In this document: in pieces, positions 17,165-26,261 of the stretch
Position numbering within the stretch: position 1 is the first letter of the stretch
Layout: the number at the start of each line of letters is the position of its first letter
NCBI RefSeq assembly: GCF_001269925.1
Contig: NZ_LHVO01000063.1
Coordinates: 124,001-188,000, forward strand
Source: Pseudomonas sp. MIACH
GTDB lineage: Bacteria; Pseudomonadota; Gammaproteobacteria; Pseudomonadales; Pseudomonadaceae
DNA length: 64,000 bases
Reading direction: 5' to 3'
Position numbers and translations under genes: made by a program
Notes under the pieces: model-generated
What the model saw: the letters and a program-made list of their open reading frames with translations, nothing else
Databases searched by the model: none
Told to the model about the DNA's origin: nothing

Positions 17165-17177
17165 GTTGTACGACAAC
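17165..17177. promoter_or_regulatory. Operator of the galacturonate GntR regulator (own promoter)
   Basis: GTTGT-ACG-ACAAC is a perfect inverted repeat with a 3-base centre; the symmetry extends one base each side (17164-17178). It is the most symmetrical of five related sites and lies 50 bases upstream of the regulator gene. Confidence 0.68.
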
Positions 17178-17334
17178 CTTTCCTGTCCGTTCGCAGCGCC
17201 TTTGCCTACACGAAAGCCTCTGCCAGGCCGCTCTCGACGGTTACTGAGCGGACTAAAAATGTGCAGGATTGCTCAACGCCTCGGTTCATGATCGGGCTAT
17301 GATCGGCCGATATGAACCGGACGCCCGATGCCCC

Positions 17335-18198
17335 ATGCCCGTTGACCTGCAAGCGCTGTACCCAAAACTGATCCACCTGATGCTGGATACGGTGTTTGTC
17401 GTCGACGGTGACAGCCAGATTGTCTTCGTGAGCGATGCCTGCGAGGCGCTGCTCGGCTACCGAGCCGACGAACTGATCGGCACCCTGATCACCCACTACA
17501 TGCACCCCGAAGACCTGGCGCGCACCCGGGCCTCGATTGTGCGGGTCATGAATGGCCAATCCCATGTCGACTTCCGCAACCGCTATCTACGCAAGGATGG
17601 CAGTGTCGTGCACATCCTGTGGGCAGCCTTCTGGTCCCAAGAGGTGGGCGCACGGATCGGGGTCGCCCGGGATGTGACGGCGCTCACCCAGGCCGAAGAA
17701 GAACTGCGCTTCCTCGCCCATCATGATCCGCTGACCGCCCTGACCAATCGCTCGCTGTTCAATGATCGGCTGGACCGCGCCCTGCACCTGGCACAGTCCC
17801 ACAGCCGCAGCCTGGCGTTGCTGTTTCTGGACATCAATGACTTCAAGGGCATTAACGATGTGCATGGCCATGCCATGGGCGATCGCGTGCTGTGTGTGAT
17901 TGCACGACGCTTGGAACGCTGCGTCCTCGACAGCGACCTGGTGGCGCGGATGGGTGGTGATGAGTTCACGGTGCTGCTGACGGATATCCCGTCGCGGGAG
18001 GCTATTTCTGCCAGGGTGGTGCAGATACTCGCGGTCATGGCCGAGCCGCTGGGCCCCGAGTTTGGCGGGGTAGTGATGCCGTCCTGCAGTATCGGCGTGG
18101 CGGTTTATCCCCAGGACGGAGAGGACGCCGACAGCCTGCTCAGCCATGCGGACGGAGACATGTACCGGGTAAAAAGGCGCCGATCTGCGGCAGAGTGA
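17335..18198 (+). CDS. PAS-GGDEF diguanylate cyclase
   Basis: Probable cytoplasmic cyclic-di-GMP synthase, 287 residues. A PAS domain covers about 10-115 (FVVDGDSQIVFVSDACEALLGY, with a PAC end at GARIGVARDVTALTQ). A GGDEF domain follows from about 125, with LTNRSLFNDRLDRAL, the metal Asp D166 (LDINDFKGIND; the second Asp of the usual DxD is Asn) and GGDEF intact at 207-211. No inhibitory RxxD site precedes the active loop. There is no membrane span, so the PAS ligand is intracellular. ATGs at 17299 and 17335 are both possible and neither has a strong ribosome site; the later is taken. It is a single gene between the galacturonate locus and the amidase cassette. Confidence 0.85.
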   Translation: MPVDLQALYPKLIHLMLDTVFVVDGDSQIVFVSDACEALLGYRADELIGTLITHYMHPEDLARTRASIVRVMNGQSHVDFRNRYLRKDGSVVHILWAAFWSQEVGARIGVARDVTALTQAEEELRFLAHHDPLTALTNRSLFNDRLDRALHLAQSHSRSLALLFLDINDFKGINDVHGHAMGDRVLCVIARRLERCVLDSDLVARMGGDEFTVLLTDIPSREAISARVVQILAVMAEPLGPEFGGVVMPSCSIGVAVYPQDGEDADSLLSHADGDMYRVKRRRSAAE

Positions 18199-18259
18199 CA
18201 AGGCGCGGTTTCGCATCGGGCAGGTCGGTCACCCGCCCAATGCAGACCCCCTCAGACGC

Positions 18260-19708
18260 TTACAACCGACAGGCATTGACCGGCGGTACCCGACCGCGCC
18301 AGGGCTGGGCCCGCTCCAACTGCCCCGCGAGGGCAAACAAGGTACTTTCTTCGCCAAAGCGCGCGGCGAAATGAGCGCCCATCGGCAAGCCGGCAGCGCT
18401 CCAGTACAACGGCACCGACATCGCCGGTTGCCCGCTGGCATTGAACAGTGCCGTGAACGGCGAGTAGCTGTGGAACTGTTCAATCAGATCTTCCAGGCTC
18501 AGACGGTCGTCCTGCAGATCCAGCTCACCGATTGGCACCGGCTCGCGTGCCAGGGTCGGCGTGAGGATCAGGTCGTAATCCTGCATGAACACCGCCAACT
18601 GCCGACCCAAGGCATGAATCCACTCCACGGCCCCCGCGTACTGCGCACCACTGACATCGCCCTTGCTGCGCAAAATGATGCGGGTGCGGGCTTCCAGCTC
18701 TTCAGGCTGCACAGCGAAACCGCGCATCTGGCCCAACACATCAACATAGTGGCGAGTACTTGCACCAATGATGGTGAAGACCTGATCGAGAAACGTCGGC
18801 AACACCACCGGCAAGCTGACCGGTTCAACGCGGTGGCCCAGGGATTCGCACAACCTGGCGGCCTGGCGCACGGCTTCCACACTTTCGCTGGAAGTCGGCC
18901 AAGGCCCGAGGTGCTCAACCAGGGCGATGCGCAGCGGCCGAGGGTCATGCTGCAGCGCGCTGACATAGGGCTGTGCCTGCAGCGGCGCAGCATAAGGTGC
19001 GCCCAGGTCGATCCCGGCCGTGGCATCCAACAGCGCGGCGCTGTCACGTACCGACAAGGTAATCGCATGGGGGGTGCCCATCCCGGCCCAGCCCTCGCCG
19101 ATCATCGGCCCGGACGGCAACAGCCCACGGCTGGGTTTGAAGCCGAACACCCCACAGCAGGACGCCGGCACACGCAAGGAACCGCCGCCATCGTTGCCAT
19201 GGGCAAACGGTACGACGCGCGCCGCCACCAAGGCTGCCGCGCCGCCGCTGGAACCGCCGGCACTGTGGCCGATATTCCAGGGGTTGCGTGTGGCGCCAAA
19301 GCGGTTGGACTCGGTTGAGTACGACGTGCCGAACTCGGGTGAGGTGCTGGTGCCGAGAATCACACACCCGGCACGGCGGATACGGCTTACGTGTTCGGCT
19401 TCAAAGTCCGCGCGAGCGCCTCCCAACGCCTGCGAGCCATTGGTCATCGCCGCGCCGTTAACCGGTGAAAACAGGTCCTTGATCAAGGTCGGTACCCCGG
19501 TAAACACACCGTGGCCGGGGCGCAACGTGCGTGCCGACTGCCGCGCCGACTCGTAAAGCCGCTCGGCGACCGCATTCAGCTGCGGTTCGACCCGTTCGAT
19601 ACGCTCAATCACCGCTTCCAGCAGCTCGCCGGGCTGCACTTCACCGCGCCTGACCCATTCGGCCAAACCGGTGGCGTCCTCGCTGTCCAGCAGGTTGTGG
19701 ATGTCCAT
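18260..19708 (-). CDS. Amidase signature family hydrolase
   Basis: Amidase of 482 residues that cleaves a carboxamide bond. The Ser-cisSer-Lys triad is complete: K77 in TLIKDLF, S153 in GGSSGG and S177 in GGGSLRVPAS. The family is broad (aryl-acyl amidases, indoleacetamide hydrolase, oligomer hydrolases), so the substrate is not known. It is the last gene of a minus-strand cassette with an AraC regulator, outer-membrane protein and MFS carrier, 16 bases after the carrier gene. There is no signal peptide, so the amide must be imported first. Ferulate and aromatic-amine pathways in the same window make a hydroxycinnamic acid amide a reasonable candidate substrate, as inference only. Confidence 0.85.
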   Translation of the reverse strand: MDIHNLLDSEDATGLAEWVRRGEVQPGELLEAVIERIERVEPQLNAVAERLYESARQSARTLRPGHGVFTGVPTLIKDLFSPVNGAAMTNGSQALGGARADFEAEHVSRIRRAGCVILGTSTSPEFGTSYSTESNRFGATRNPWNIGHSAGGSSGGAAALVAARVVPFAHGNDGGGSLRVPASCCGVFGFKPSRGLLPSGPMIGEGWAGMGTPHAITLSVRDSAALLDATAGIDLGAPYAAPLQAQPYVSALQHDPRPLRIALVEHLGPWPTSSESVEAVRQAARLCESLGHRVEPVSLPVVLPTFLDQVFTIIGASTRHYVDVLGQMRGFAVQPEELEARTRIILRSKGDVSGAQYAGAVEWIHALGRQLAVFMQDYDLILTPTLAREPVPIGELDLQDDRLSLEDLIEQFHSYSPFTALFNASGQPAMSVPLYWSAAGLPMGAHFAARFGEESTLFALAGQLERAQPWRGRVPPVNACRL

Positions 19709-19724
19709 GTTCGTCTCCTATTGA

Positions 19725-20957
19725 TTATGAATGACTTGATCCGAATGCCTGGGTCAGCGCTTTGCGCCGTGCTTGCAGGCCTGCCAGTGCCCAGGCCAGG
19801 GCCGAGGCAAAACTGGCACAGGCCAGCCACAGGATTGAACGACGTACGTCACCCGAGTAAACGCTGAGCAAGGCCACCACCAGCGGGCTGACAAATTGAC
19901 CGAAATACAGAAACGCCGTGAACCCACCCAAGCCGCGCCCACGGGTTTTCGCGCTCAGGGCATTCATCACCGGCGCCATCGCGTTGGGCACCAGCAGCCC
20001 GGCGCCCAGGCCATGGATCAGCACTGCCACAAACACCATGCTGTAGCTCGGTGCGCGCATCAGCAGCCACAATCCCAGGCCCAACAGGCTCAGCAACAGC
20101 GCATTGCAGCCGGGGATGCCGATGCGCCGGCGCAGCAGCGGCCAGGCTAACGAACCGCCCAGGGTCGCCAGCAGACTGCCCCCCGCCGACAGCCCGATCA
20201 TCGTGCTTGAAGTAATGCCGAGGCTGACGAGTAAAACCGGCGCCTGGATCGGCACGATAAAACTCAGCACCATCCCACTGAGGATCAGCAGATAACCGAG
20301 CACCAGGGGCAGCACGGCCACCCTGCCCTGTTCAGCCACCTCGGCGGGCTGGCGAGCGGCGGCGGGCTCCCACAGCACCTTGATCATCATCGGCATCAAC
20401 AACAGTGGCAGCAGGTACAGCAGGAATGGCAGGCGCCAGGAGTGTTCGCCCAACGCGCCGCCCACGACATAGAACAGCGAGCCGACCAAACCGATGGTGA
20501 CCACCTGCCGGTTGATGTAGCGCAACCGCTCCTCGCCCTGCCAATAGTCGGCAATCAGCGTGGCGCAACAGGTCATCACCGCAGCTTCCGCCGCACCGAA
20601 CAGCAGGCGCACGCCGACGATGGCGGGCAAGTTATCCAGCAGCGCCGGGATGGCCCCGAGCACGGCATATAACAGGGTAGCGATCACCAGCAACGCCTTG
20701 CGCCCGACCCGGTCGGCCAACCAGCCGGCCAGCGGCGCGCACAGCGCAATCGCCAGTGCCGGCCCGGTGACCGCCAACGGCACCAACAAGTCGGCACGCG
20801 GTTCCAGCGCACCGAACTCGGCGCCCAGCTTGGGCAGGATCGGCGCCACCATGGCCGCGCCCATGATGGTCAGGCTGCTGCCCAGCATCAGCACCAGCCC
20901 TTCACGGCGCCCGGTGGCTTGCCGTGGTGATGGGGAATCGGAATGTGATGAGTTCAT
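19725..20957 (-). CDS. MFS transporter of the amidase cassette
   Basis: Inner-membrane carrier of 410 residues with about 12 spans. Motif A appears as GWLADRVGRKALLV after span 2, and a repeat-like LGGFTAFLYFGQFVSPLV lies near the end. The ATG at 20957 follows AAGGGG 8 bases upstream; earlier in-frame residues are poorly coding. It begins 10 bases after the outer-membrane protein gene and ends 16 bases before the amidase gene, so it is probably the carrier for the amidase substrate. Import versus export cannot be told from sequence, though the amidase has no export signal, which favours import. Confidence 0.85.
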   Translation of the reverse strand: MNSSHSDSPSPRQATGRREGLVLMLGSSLTIMGAAMVAPILPKLGAEFGALEPRADLLVPLAVTGPALAIALCAPLAGWLADRVGRKALLVIATLLYAVLGAIPALLDNLPAIVGVRLLFGAAEAAVMTCCATLIADYWQGEERLRYINRQVVTIGLVGSLFYVVGGALGEHSWRLPFLLYLLPLLLMPMMIKVLWEPAAARQPAEVAEQGRVAVLPLVLGYLLILSGMVLSFIVPIQAPVLLVSLGITSSTMIGLSAGGSLLATLGGSLAWPLLRRRIGIPGCNALLLSLLGLGLWLLMRAPSYSMVFVAVLIHGLGAGLLVPNAMAPVMNALSAKTRGRGLGGFTAFLYFGQFVSPLVVALLSVYSGDVRRSILWLACASFASALAWALAGLQARRKALTQAFGSSHS

Positions 20958-20967
20958 GGCCAGCCCC

Positions 20968-21900
20968 TTAGAAACTTTGAGAAATGCGCAGCGCCACGGT
21001 GTAACCCTCGGCACGGTTGCGGGCATCGGTTTCCTTATAGGCATGCAGCCAGATGGGTGGCAGACCGGGCTTGAAGTAACTCACTGCCGGACCGACAGCC
21101 AACACCCGCGCGCGGTTGCCCGATTGCAGCCCCGGCGCATCGTCATCGCTGAACTGCCGGTAGTAGTAGCCGCCCAGGCCCAGGGTCCACGGCCCCACGT
21201 GCTGGCCCACGGCAAACTCGTGGCGGTACTCGACACCGTTCTTGTAATCGGTCGCGGGGTTACGGGTATTGACGTCGACTTCAAAGCTGGAAGAAACCTC
21301 GAAGCCACTGTCGGTGATGTAAGTAGCGTTGACGATCGGCGAGAACGTCCAGTGATTGAGCCCTGGGGAGACCAGCCGGTTCTTGTCGTAATCCCCCGTG
21401 GGCGTCTGGATCTGCAACTGCGTGTTGATAAACAGATTCGGCGACAGGTTCCACTGCAGGATCAGCGGCAACAGTTGCACGTCGGCCATTCGAAACGGAT
21501 CGGCCTCCAGGCTCAGCGGCCCCCCCGGCGTCTGTACCTTGATCGAAGCGTCCATCTTGAAAAACGGCACCACCGCGCCGAAACCATAGGTGGCGCCCAA
21601 TACGGTGTAATCGGTCATGCGCATATAGGCGACGCCGATGGACAGCACATCCAGTGAGAAGTGGTTGTCGACAGCGCGCCCTTGGCGATCCTTCTGCACG
21701 TTGGCCGAATAGAATGCCGTGCGCAGCCCCACAGTTCCGAAAGGCGTGGCCGGCGGCATCATCCCCGCGCCGAAGTCATACACGCCGACGGCGGTGGTCG
21801 GCGCACCGTTCTCGGTGGCCTGGACACTGGCGCAGCAACCCAGCAGCCCCAGGGTGAACAGCGTCATGCGTGCGACGCTTGCGTTATTGTTATGAATCAT
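20968..21900 (-). CDS. SphA/COG4313-type outer-membrane protein (phenol meta-pathway family), copy 1
   Basis: Outer-membrane beta-barrel protein of the family once called meta-pathway of phenol degradation, 310 residues. Signal peptide to about residue 28, with LLGCCASVQA that could even be read as a lipobox-like LLGC. The body has repeated amphipathic strands (for example FINTQLQIQTPTGDYDKNRLVSPGLNHW) and ends in VALRISQSF with C-terminal Phe. GGGAGGGG lies 7 bases upstream. The family is often found in operons for aromatic or hydrophobic compounds and is thought to help their uptake. A distant member sits in the same relative place in the cassette at 44498-48815. Confidence 0.82.
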   Translation of the reverse strand: MIHNNNASVARMTLFTLGLLGCCASVQATENGAPTTAVGVYDFGAGMMPPATPFGTVGLRTAFYSANVQKDRQGRAVDNHFSLDVLSIGVAYMRMTDYTVLGATYGFGAVVPFFKMDASIKVQTPGGPLSLEADPFRMADVQLLPLILQWNLSPNLFINTQLQIQTPTGDYDKNRLVSPGLNHWTFSPIVNATYITDSGFEVSSSFEVDVNTRNPATDYKNGVEYRHEFAVGQHVGPWTLGLGGYYYRQFSDDDAPGLQSGNRARVLAVGPAVSYFKPGLPPIWLHAYKETDARNRAEGYTVALRISQSF

Positions 21901-21968
21901 CGAATGCCCCTCCCATCAAGTGGTGTGGGCCATCCTAGTAACGCGCGACGTGAGCCGGTTATCCGTTT

Positions 21969-22961
21969 TCAGCAGAGTTGCGTGCGGCGCAGGGTCTGTG
22001 AGGGGCTTTCGCCAAACAGGGTGCGGTAATCGCTGGAAAACCGGCTCAAATGCCAGAAACCCCAGCGCGCCGCCACTTCCTGTACACCATGGGCCTGGGT
22101 GCTCGTTCGCAGTTCGCGGCGCACTGCATTGAGGCGCAGCGCACGCAGATAGGCCACCGGGTTGATGCCCAGGGTTTCCTGAAAACAGTATTGGAGTTTG
22201 CGCCGGCTGGCGCCGATGTGATTGCACAGATCAAGGATCGACAGCGGTTCGTCGAGGTGACTCAACGCGTACTCGCGGGCGCGGTCGACCATCCTTTTGC
22301 GCGCCGTGGGGTTGAGGGGTGGCGCCTGGTCCGGCGCGATCAACTCCAGCACATGCAGCATCACCGCATCGCGTATGCCGCGCCGGATCGAATCGTGCCC
22401 CAGCACGGCATCACGGCCCTGATCGCAGCCCGCCAGTTCATCGAACAACGCCGCGAGGTCACGTTGCACGGATGAATGGCCCAAGCGGTAACACTTGGGA
22501 AGATCGGTAATTCGAAACTGACTGCCTTGACGCTCCAGCACATGTTCGAGTGCGTGCTCTTCAATGGCCACCCCGAGCAGATCCAGGTGCTGTGGGGTGC
22601 GCAGGTCGGGAAGATTTTCACCGTGGGCCACCAACAGGCTGGGCTCGTGGATCGGGTGGCCCGAGCAATACACCGGACCGTTGGCACTCAAGGGAATGCT
22701 GAAGGTGATTGCGCCTTTCCAGGCCGCGCCACGTTTGATCATGGCCTGGTTAGAGCGGTCGCGCACCAGTTGCATCCAGTCCGAACGGAACGCCACCAAC
22801 TCACCGGTGAAGGGACCGGGGGATAACTGATCGTAGCGAACCTGCCAGCCGTCCATATTGCGCGCGTGTTCGTCGATGTCGCTGGTCAGAAAACGCTGGA
22901 GGGGTAGCGTCGGTGCAAGCACCACCGAGGCCACAGGCGTCAGCACATTATTATTGTTCAT
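21969..22961 (-). CDS. AraC-family regulator of the amidase cassette
   Basis: Regulator of 330 residues. The N-terminal AraC-binding-like domain (about 20-210) resembles that of regulators for aromatic or amine operons; two helix-turn-helix motifs follow from about 235 (LSILDLCNHIGASRRKLQYCFQETLGINPVAYLRALRLNAVRREL). The start at 22961 has AAGG 8 bases before it; the frame extends 8 codons further up without a site. It is the first gene of the cassette, 68 bases before the outer-membrane protein gene, and is likely to control that operon in response to the amide or its product. Confidence 0.84.
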   Translation of the reverse strand: MNNNNVLTPVASVVLAPTLPLQRFLTSDIDEHARNMDGWQVRYDQLSPGPFTGELVAFRSDWMQLVRDRSNQAMIKRGAAWKGAITFSIPLSANGPVYCSGHPIHEPSLLVAHGENLPDLRTPQHLDLLGVAIEEHALEHVLERQGSQFRITDLPKCYRLGHSSVQRDLAALFDELAGCDQGRDAVLGHDSIRRGIRDAVMLHVLELIAPDQAPPLNPTARKRMVDRAREYALSHLDEPLSILDLCNHIGASRRKLQYCFQETLGINPVAYLRALRLNAVRRELRTSTQAHGVQEVAARWGFWHLSRFSSDYRTLFGESPSQTLRRTQLC

Positions 22962-23129
22962 TGACCCAACCTTTTTCAGTTGCAAGGCTTACAGGTCATA
23001 TCGCACGCAAGTTCCATTCCGAACCCGGGGCAGCTCGTGCAGGTGTGCCGAAAACGGATAGTGAGGATTGGCGTCCGCGATGCCTTCTACGGGCAAAGAC
23101 GTTCACCTATTAATGAAATATTGGCGCGT

Positions 23130-23552
23130 TCAAGGCTTGATGTTTTTCAGCTCATTGAGCAAGCCCAGCAACTGCTCCATCTTCTCGGCGCCAAACTGCT
23201 CTTCGATCTTCTGATAGTTGCTTTCCATGCCTTCGCTCATGGAGACGAAGCATTGCTGGCCGCGCTCGGTGAGGCCCACGAACACCCGGCGTTGGTCCTG
23301 GCTGGACTTGTGCCGACGCACCAGGCCGTCGCGTTCCAGGCGCGTCAACACACCGGTCATGCTCGGCTTGAGGATGCAGGCCTGCTGGGCGAGCTGATGG
23401 CTTTCGAGTTCGCCCTGCTGGCGCAGGATGCGAATGACCCGCCACTGTTGCTCAGTCAGTTCATGCTTGTTCAGGGCCGGGCGGAAGAAAGCCATTGCGG
23501 CTTCACGGGCTTGCAGCAGGGTCAGTGTCAGCGAAGGTCTGGGGTTGGCCAT
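23130..23552 (-). CDS. hpaR1: MarR-family HpaR homologue, copy 1
   Basis: Repressor of homoprotocatechuate degradation genes, 140 residues, typical length. The winged helix region is at about 30-100 (LTEQQWRVIRILRQQGELESHQLAQQACILKPSMTGVLTRLERDGLV, wing DQRRVFV). It aligns without gaps with the second copy at 32235-32657, sharing about 93 of 140 residues by hand count. In enteric HpaR the effectors are 4-hydroxyphenylacetate or its hydroxylated derivative. The gene lies 183 bases downstream of hpaA on the same strand; no copy of the GTTAAC operator is seen at its own start, unlike the second copy. Confidence 0.87.
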   Translation of the reverse strand: MANPRPSLTLTLLQAREAAMAFFRPALNKHELTEQQWRVIRILRQQGELESHQLAQQACILKPSMTGVLTRLERDGLVRRHKSSQDQRRVFVGLTERGQQCFVSMSEGMESNYQKIEEQFGAEKMEQLLGLLNELKNIKP

Positions 23553-23735
23553 GACGGCACCACTTGAATGGGCGAGTCGGCAGCTTAGTGTCGCCGGCCA
23601 GCGGCTGCAAGCGGCGTTGGCGCTGTGAAAAGTACAATCGGTTCCGCGTAAAAGCCATTCTGTCGCACCGCGGCGATGCGCATGATGATCCGTAGAAGAT
23701 CAACAAGACCACGGTGCGAAGCCCCTATGCCTGGC

Positions 23736-24641
23736 TCAACGCAACCCCGATTGGCGCTGGCGGTACTCCCCCGGAGTGAGCTGTGCGTAACGCTGGAAAA
23801 AACGACTGAAATAGGCCGGGTCCTTGAACCCCAGCTGATAGCAGATCTCGTTGGCCGAACTGCCGGTAAACAGCAGCAGGCGCTTGGCTTCCTGCATCAG
23901 GCGCTCCAGGATCAGGCGCTTGGACGGCAAGTCGGCAATGCGTCGGCACACATCATTGAGCCGTGCTTCTGTCACCCCGATGCCCTCGGCATACCGCGAC
24001 AACGGCCAGTGTTGCTGGTAGTGCACTTCGATCAGCTCATTGAAGCGGTGGAAGATTTTCAAGTCTTCGTGCCTGGCGGGGGTGGCTTTCAACGAGTGGG
24101 AGCAAAGCCGCAACAGGCTGATCATGATCAACCGCGTCAGGCTGTCCAGGGCCGCACTGCGCCCGGAACGCTGGGCTTTCACTTCTTCGCTCAGTTCCTC
24201 GAACAGATAATCCAAGCGGCGGATATCCCCCGCGTATTGCGGCTCCAACTGCGCCAGGGCGACACACGCGGCCGGCAATTGCGCACCGGCCGGTGCCAGG
24301 CTGGCGTCGGCTTCGATCAGTTGCCACACCAGTTGCTGACGCACCGTCAGCACGTGCCCGTCACTGTCGGCCTCGGTCACAAACGAGTGCGGGACCGTGG
24401 GTGGCGTGAGGAAGAACATCGGCCCGGATTCGACGTATTGCTGGTCGTCCAGGTACACGCGCACGGTGCCGCTTTTTACGTAGTGAACCTGGAAAAACCG
24501 GTCATGCCGGTGAACGGGCATGTTGCGCCCGAAGAAATCCGCCAGGTTCGCCAGTTTGTCGTAGTGGACTTCAGCGTCGCTGTAGCGCTGGTCGTACACC
24601 TGGCCAATGTTGATGTTCGGGATGGGTTGACGGTCGCTCAT
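23736..24641 (-). CDS. hpaA: AraC-family activator HpaA
   Basis: Activator of 4-hydroxyphenylacetate genes, 301 residues. A cupin-like N-terminal sensor domain (about 25-150, with MPVHRHDRFFQVHYVKSGTVRVYLDD) and a C-terminal double helix-turn-helix (about 205-295, SRYAEGIGVTEARLNDVC and LGFKDPAYFSRFFQRYAQLTPGEYR) match HpaA of enterobacteria, where it activates the hydroxylase genes hpaBC. Here no hpaBC lies beside it; the hydroxylase is the C1/C2 type 24 kb away, so HpaA may control the divergent hpaG1 operon or act at a distance. It is divergent from hpaG1 across 179 bases. Confidence 0.85.
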   Translation of the reverse strand: MSDRQPIPNINIGQVYDQRYSDAEVHYDKLANLADFFGRNMPVHRHDRFFQVHYVKSGTVRVYLDDQQYVESGPMFFLTPPTVPHSFVTEADSDGHVLTVRQQLVWQLIEADASLAPAGAQLPAACVALAQLEPQYAGDIRRLDYLFEELSEEVKAQRSGRSAALDSLTRLIMISLLRLCSHSLKATPARHEDLKIFHRFNELIEVHYQQHWPLSRYAEGIGVTEARLNDVCRRIADLPSKRLILERLMQEAKRLLLFTGSSANEICYQLGFKDPAYFSRFFQRYAQLTPGEYRQRQSGLR

Positions 24642-24748
24642 CGCACGCTACTCGTTTTTATTGTGATTGCTGCAGTGCAGCAGCGCTCATCCTGCACCGA
24701 TTTGGGCGGCACAACCACCGCACAAACAGTCTGCCACCCTTGACGATA

Positions 24749-24762
24749 GTTAACATCTTAAT
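24749..24762. promoter_or_regulatory. HpaR-type operator, distal site before hpaG1
   Basis: GTTAACATCTTAAT, a half-preserved copy of the pattern GTTAACAnnTTAAC. It starts 21 bases before the next copy, two helical turns, so the two sites would face the same side of the DNA. Assignment to HpaR is inferred. Confidence 0.5.
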
Positions 24763-24769
24763 TATAACT

Positions 24770-24783
24770 GTTAACACATTAAC
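24770..24783. promoter_or_regulatory. HpaR-type operator before hpaG1
   Basis: GTTAACACATTAAC: GTTAA and TTAAC are inverted about a 4-base centre, 38 bases before the hpaG1 start. Nearly the same sequence stands before hpaR2 (32678) and a related one before feaR (39469). Confidence 0.62.
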
Positions 24784-24820
24784 TAAATACAGGGCCCCCA
24801 CGGCTCTGCCAGGAGAAAGC

Positions 24821-25489
24821 ATGAGCCGCGCCTTGCATGACGTCGCGACTGGCACCCTTTTCGGTGTCGCGCTGAACTACCAGGGGCTGCTCAAGCAGCG
24901 CCTCGCCGAGTTCGAACAGCCGCCGTATCAGAAACCGCCGGTCAAGCCGGTGCTGTTCATCAAGACGCCCAACACACGCAACCAGCACGGCGCCGAGGTG
25001 GTGCATCCAGGCCAGGGCGAACGCTTGCAGCCTGGGCCGGCATTGGGGGTGGTGATGGGCAAGAGCGCCAGCCGCGTCAGCCCGGCCGAAGCCCTCGATT
25101 ACGTGGCCGGCTACACCCTCGTCAATGAGTTCAGCCTGCCGGAAGACAGCTACTACCGCCCCGCCGTCAAAGCCAAATGCCGCGATGGTTTCTGCGCCAT
25201 CGGGCCCGAGCTGATACCCACGGCGCAGGTCTCGAACCCGCACAATCTGGCGATCACCCTGTACGTCAACGGCGAGATTCGCCAGCAAAACACCACGGCC
25301 AACTTCGTGCGCAACATTCCATTGCTGATCGCCGAGATCAGCGAATTCATGACCCTGCACGCAGGCGATGTGCTGATCACCGGCACTCCCGAAGGCCGGG
25401 TGGATGTGCAGCCTGGCGACACCGTGGAGGTCGAGATCAGCGGCCTGGGCCGCCTGGTCAATCACATCAAGGCGGAGGAGCTCTCATGA
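24821..25489 (+). CDS. hpaG1: Homoprotocatechuate pathway isomerase/decarboxylase subunit HpaG1
   Basis: Protein of 222 residues equal to the N-terminal half of the fused enteric HpaG/HpcE, which decarboxylates 5-oxo-pent-3-ene-1,2,5-tricarboxylate and isomerises the product. It has the fumarylacetoacetate-hydrolase fold. The metal-binding ExE motif present in HpaG2 is replaced by PALGVVMG, as in the N-terminal half of the fused protein, so it probably lacks a full metal site of its own. ATG 24821 follows AGGAGAAAGC. The stop overlaps the hpaG2 start (ATGA), showing coupled translation. First gene of an eight-gene operon under two operator-like sites. Confidence 0.9.
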   Translation: MSRALHDVATGTLFGVALNYQGLLKQRLAEFEQPPYQKPPVKPVLFIKTPNTRNQHGAEVVHPGQGERLQPGPALGVVMGKSASRVSPAEALDYVAGYTLVNEFSLPEDSYYRPAVKAKCRDGFCAIGPELIPTAQVSNPHNLAITLYVNGEIRQQNTTANFVRNIPLLIAEISEFMTLHAGDVLITGTPEGRVDVQPGDTVEVEISGLGRLVNHIKAEELS

Positions 25490-26256
25490 AACACGCCCGT
25501 ATTCGCTTTGAAGGTGAAGTCCATTCGGTACAGGTCGAAGCTGAAAACGCCGTACGCCTGGCTGACGGCCGCCTGCTGGCCGAAGACCAGGTGCAATGGC
25601 TGCCACCGGCGACCGGCAGCATGTTCGCCCTGGGCCTGAACTATGCCGACCACGCCGCTGAACTGGCTTTCAAGCCGCCGACCGAACCGCTGGCCTTCAT
25701 CAAGTCCGTGGGCACGTACACCGGCCACAACCAGGTGACCTGGCGCCCGGATAACGTCGCCTACATGCACTACGAGTGCGAGCTGGTGGCCGTCATCGGC
25801 AAGCCGGCGCGCAACGTCAAGCGCGAAGACGCCCTGGATTACCTGGCGGGGTACACGGTGTGCAACGACTACGCCATTCGCGACTACCTGGAAAACTACT
25901 ACCGGCCCAACCTGCGCGTGAAAAACCGCGACGCCACCACGCCTGTCGGCCCATGGATCGTCGATGTAGCCGATGTGCCGGACCCAGCCAACCTGAAACT
26001 GCGCACCTGGATCAACGGCGAGCTGCGCCAGGAAGGCAGCACCCAGGACATGATTTTCGACATTCCCTACCTGATCGAATACCTGTCCAGCTTCATGACC
26101 TTGCAACCCGGCGACATGATCGCCACCGGCACGCCCGAAGGCCTGGCGGATGTCGTGCCTGGCGATGAGGTGATTGTGGAAGTCGAAGGCGTAGGCCGCC
26201 TGGTTAACCGAATTGTCAGCGAAGCGGCGTTCTTCAGCGCCCGTAAAGAGGCTTGA
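25486..26256 (+). CDS. hpaG2: Homoprotocatechuate pathway isomerase/decarboxylase subunit HpaG2
   Basis: Metal-bearing partner of HpaG1, 256 residues, equal to the C-terminal half of enteric HpaG/HpcE. Landmarks are LGLNYADHAAELAFKPP, the metal ligands in YECELVAVIGK, GYTVCNDYAIRDYLENYYRPN and the FAH-family end TLQPGDMIATGTPEGLADV. The start ATG at 25486 overlaps the hpaG1 stop and GGAGGAG lies 5 bases upstream. In Pseudomonas the two halves are commonly separate genes, so this split is not a frameshift. hpaE follows after 5 bases. Confidence 0.92.
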   Translation: MKHARIRFEGEVHSVQVEAENAVRLADGRLLAEDQVQWLPPATGSMFALGLNYADHAAELAFKPPTEPLAFIKSVGTYTGHNQVTWRPDNVAYMHYECELVAVIGKPARNVKREDALDYLAGYTVCNDYAIRDYLENYYRPNLRVKNRDATTPVGPWIVDVADVPDPANLKLRTWINGELRQEGSTQDMIFDIPYLIEYLSSFMTLQPGDMIATGTPEGLADVVPGDEVIVEVEGVGRLVNRIVSEAAFFSARKEA

Positions 26257-26261
26257 GCAGC

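Noticed and set aside
23553..23735. Operator or small gene between hpaA and hpaR1
   Set aside because: No GTTAAC motif, no palindrome and no credible short frame with a ribosome site.
24821..26256. A frameshift splitting the fused hpaG gene
   Set aside because: Both halves have their own start and ribosome site and overlap as ATGA; separate hpaG1 and hpaG2 are normal in Pseudomonas.
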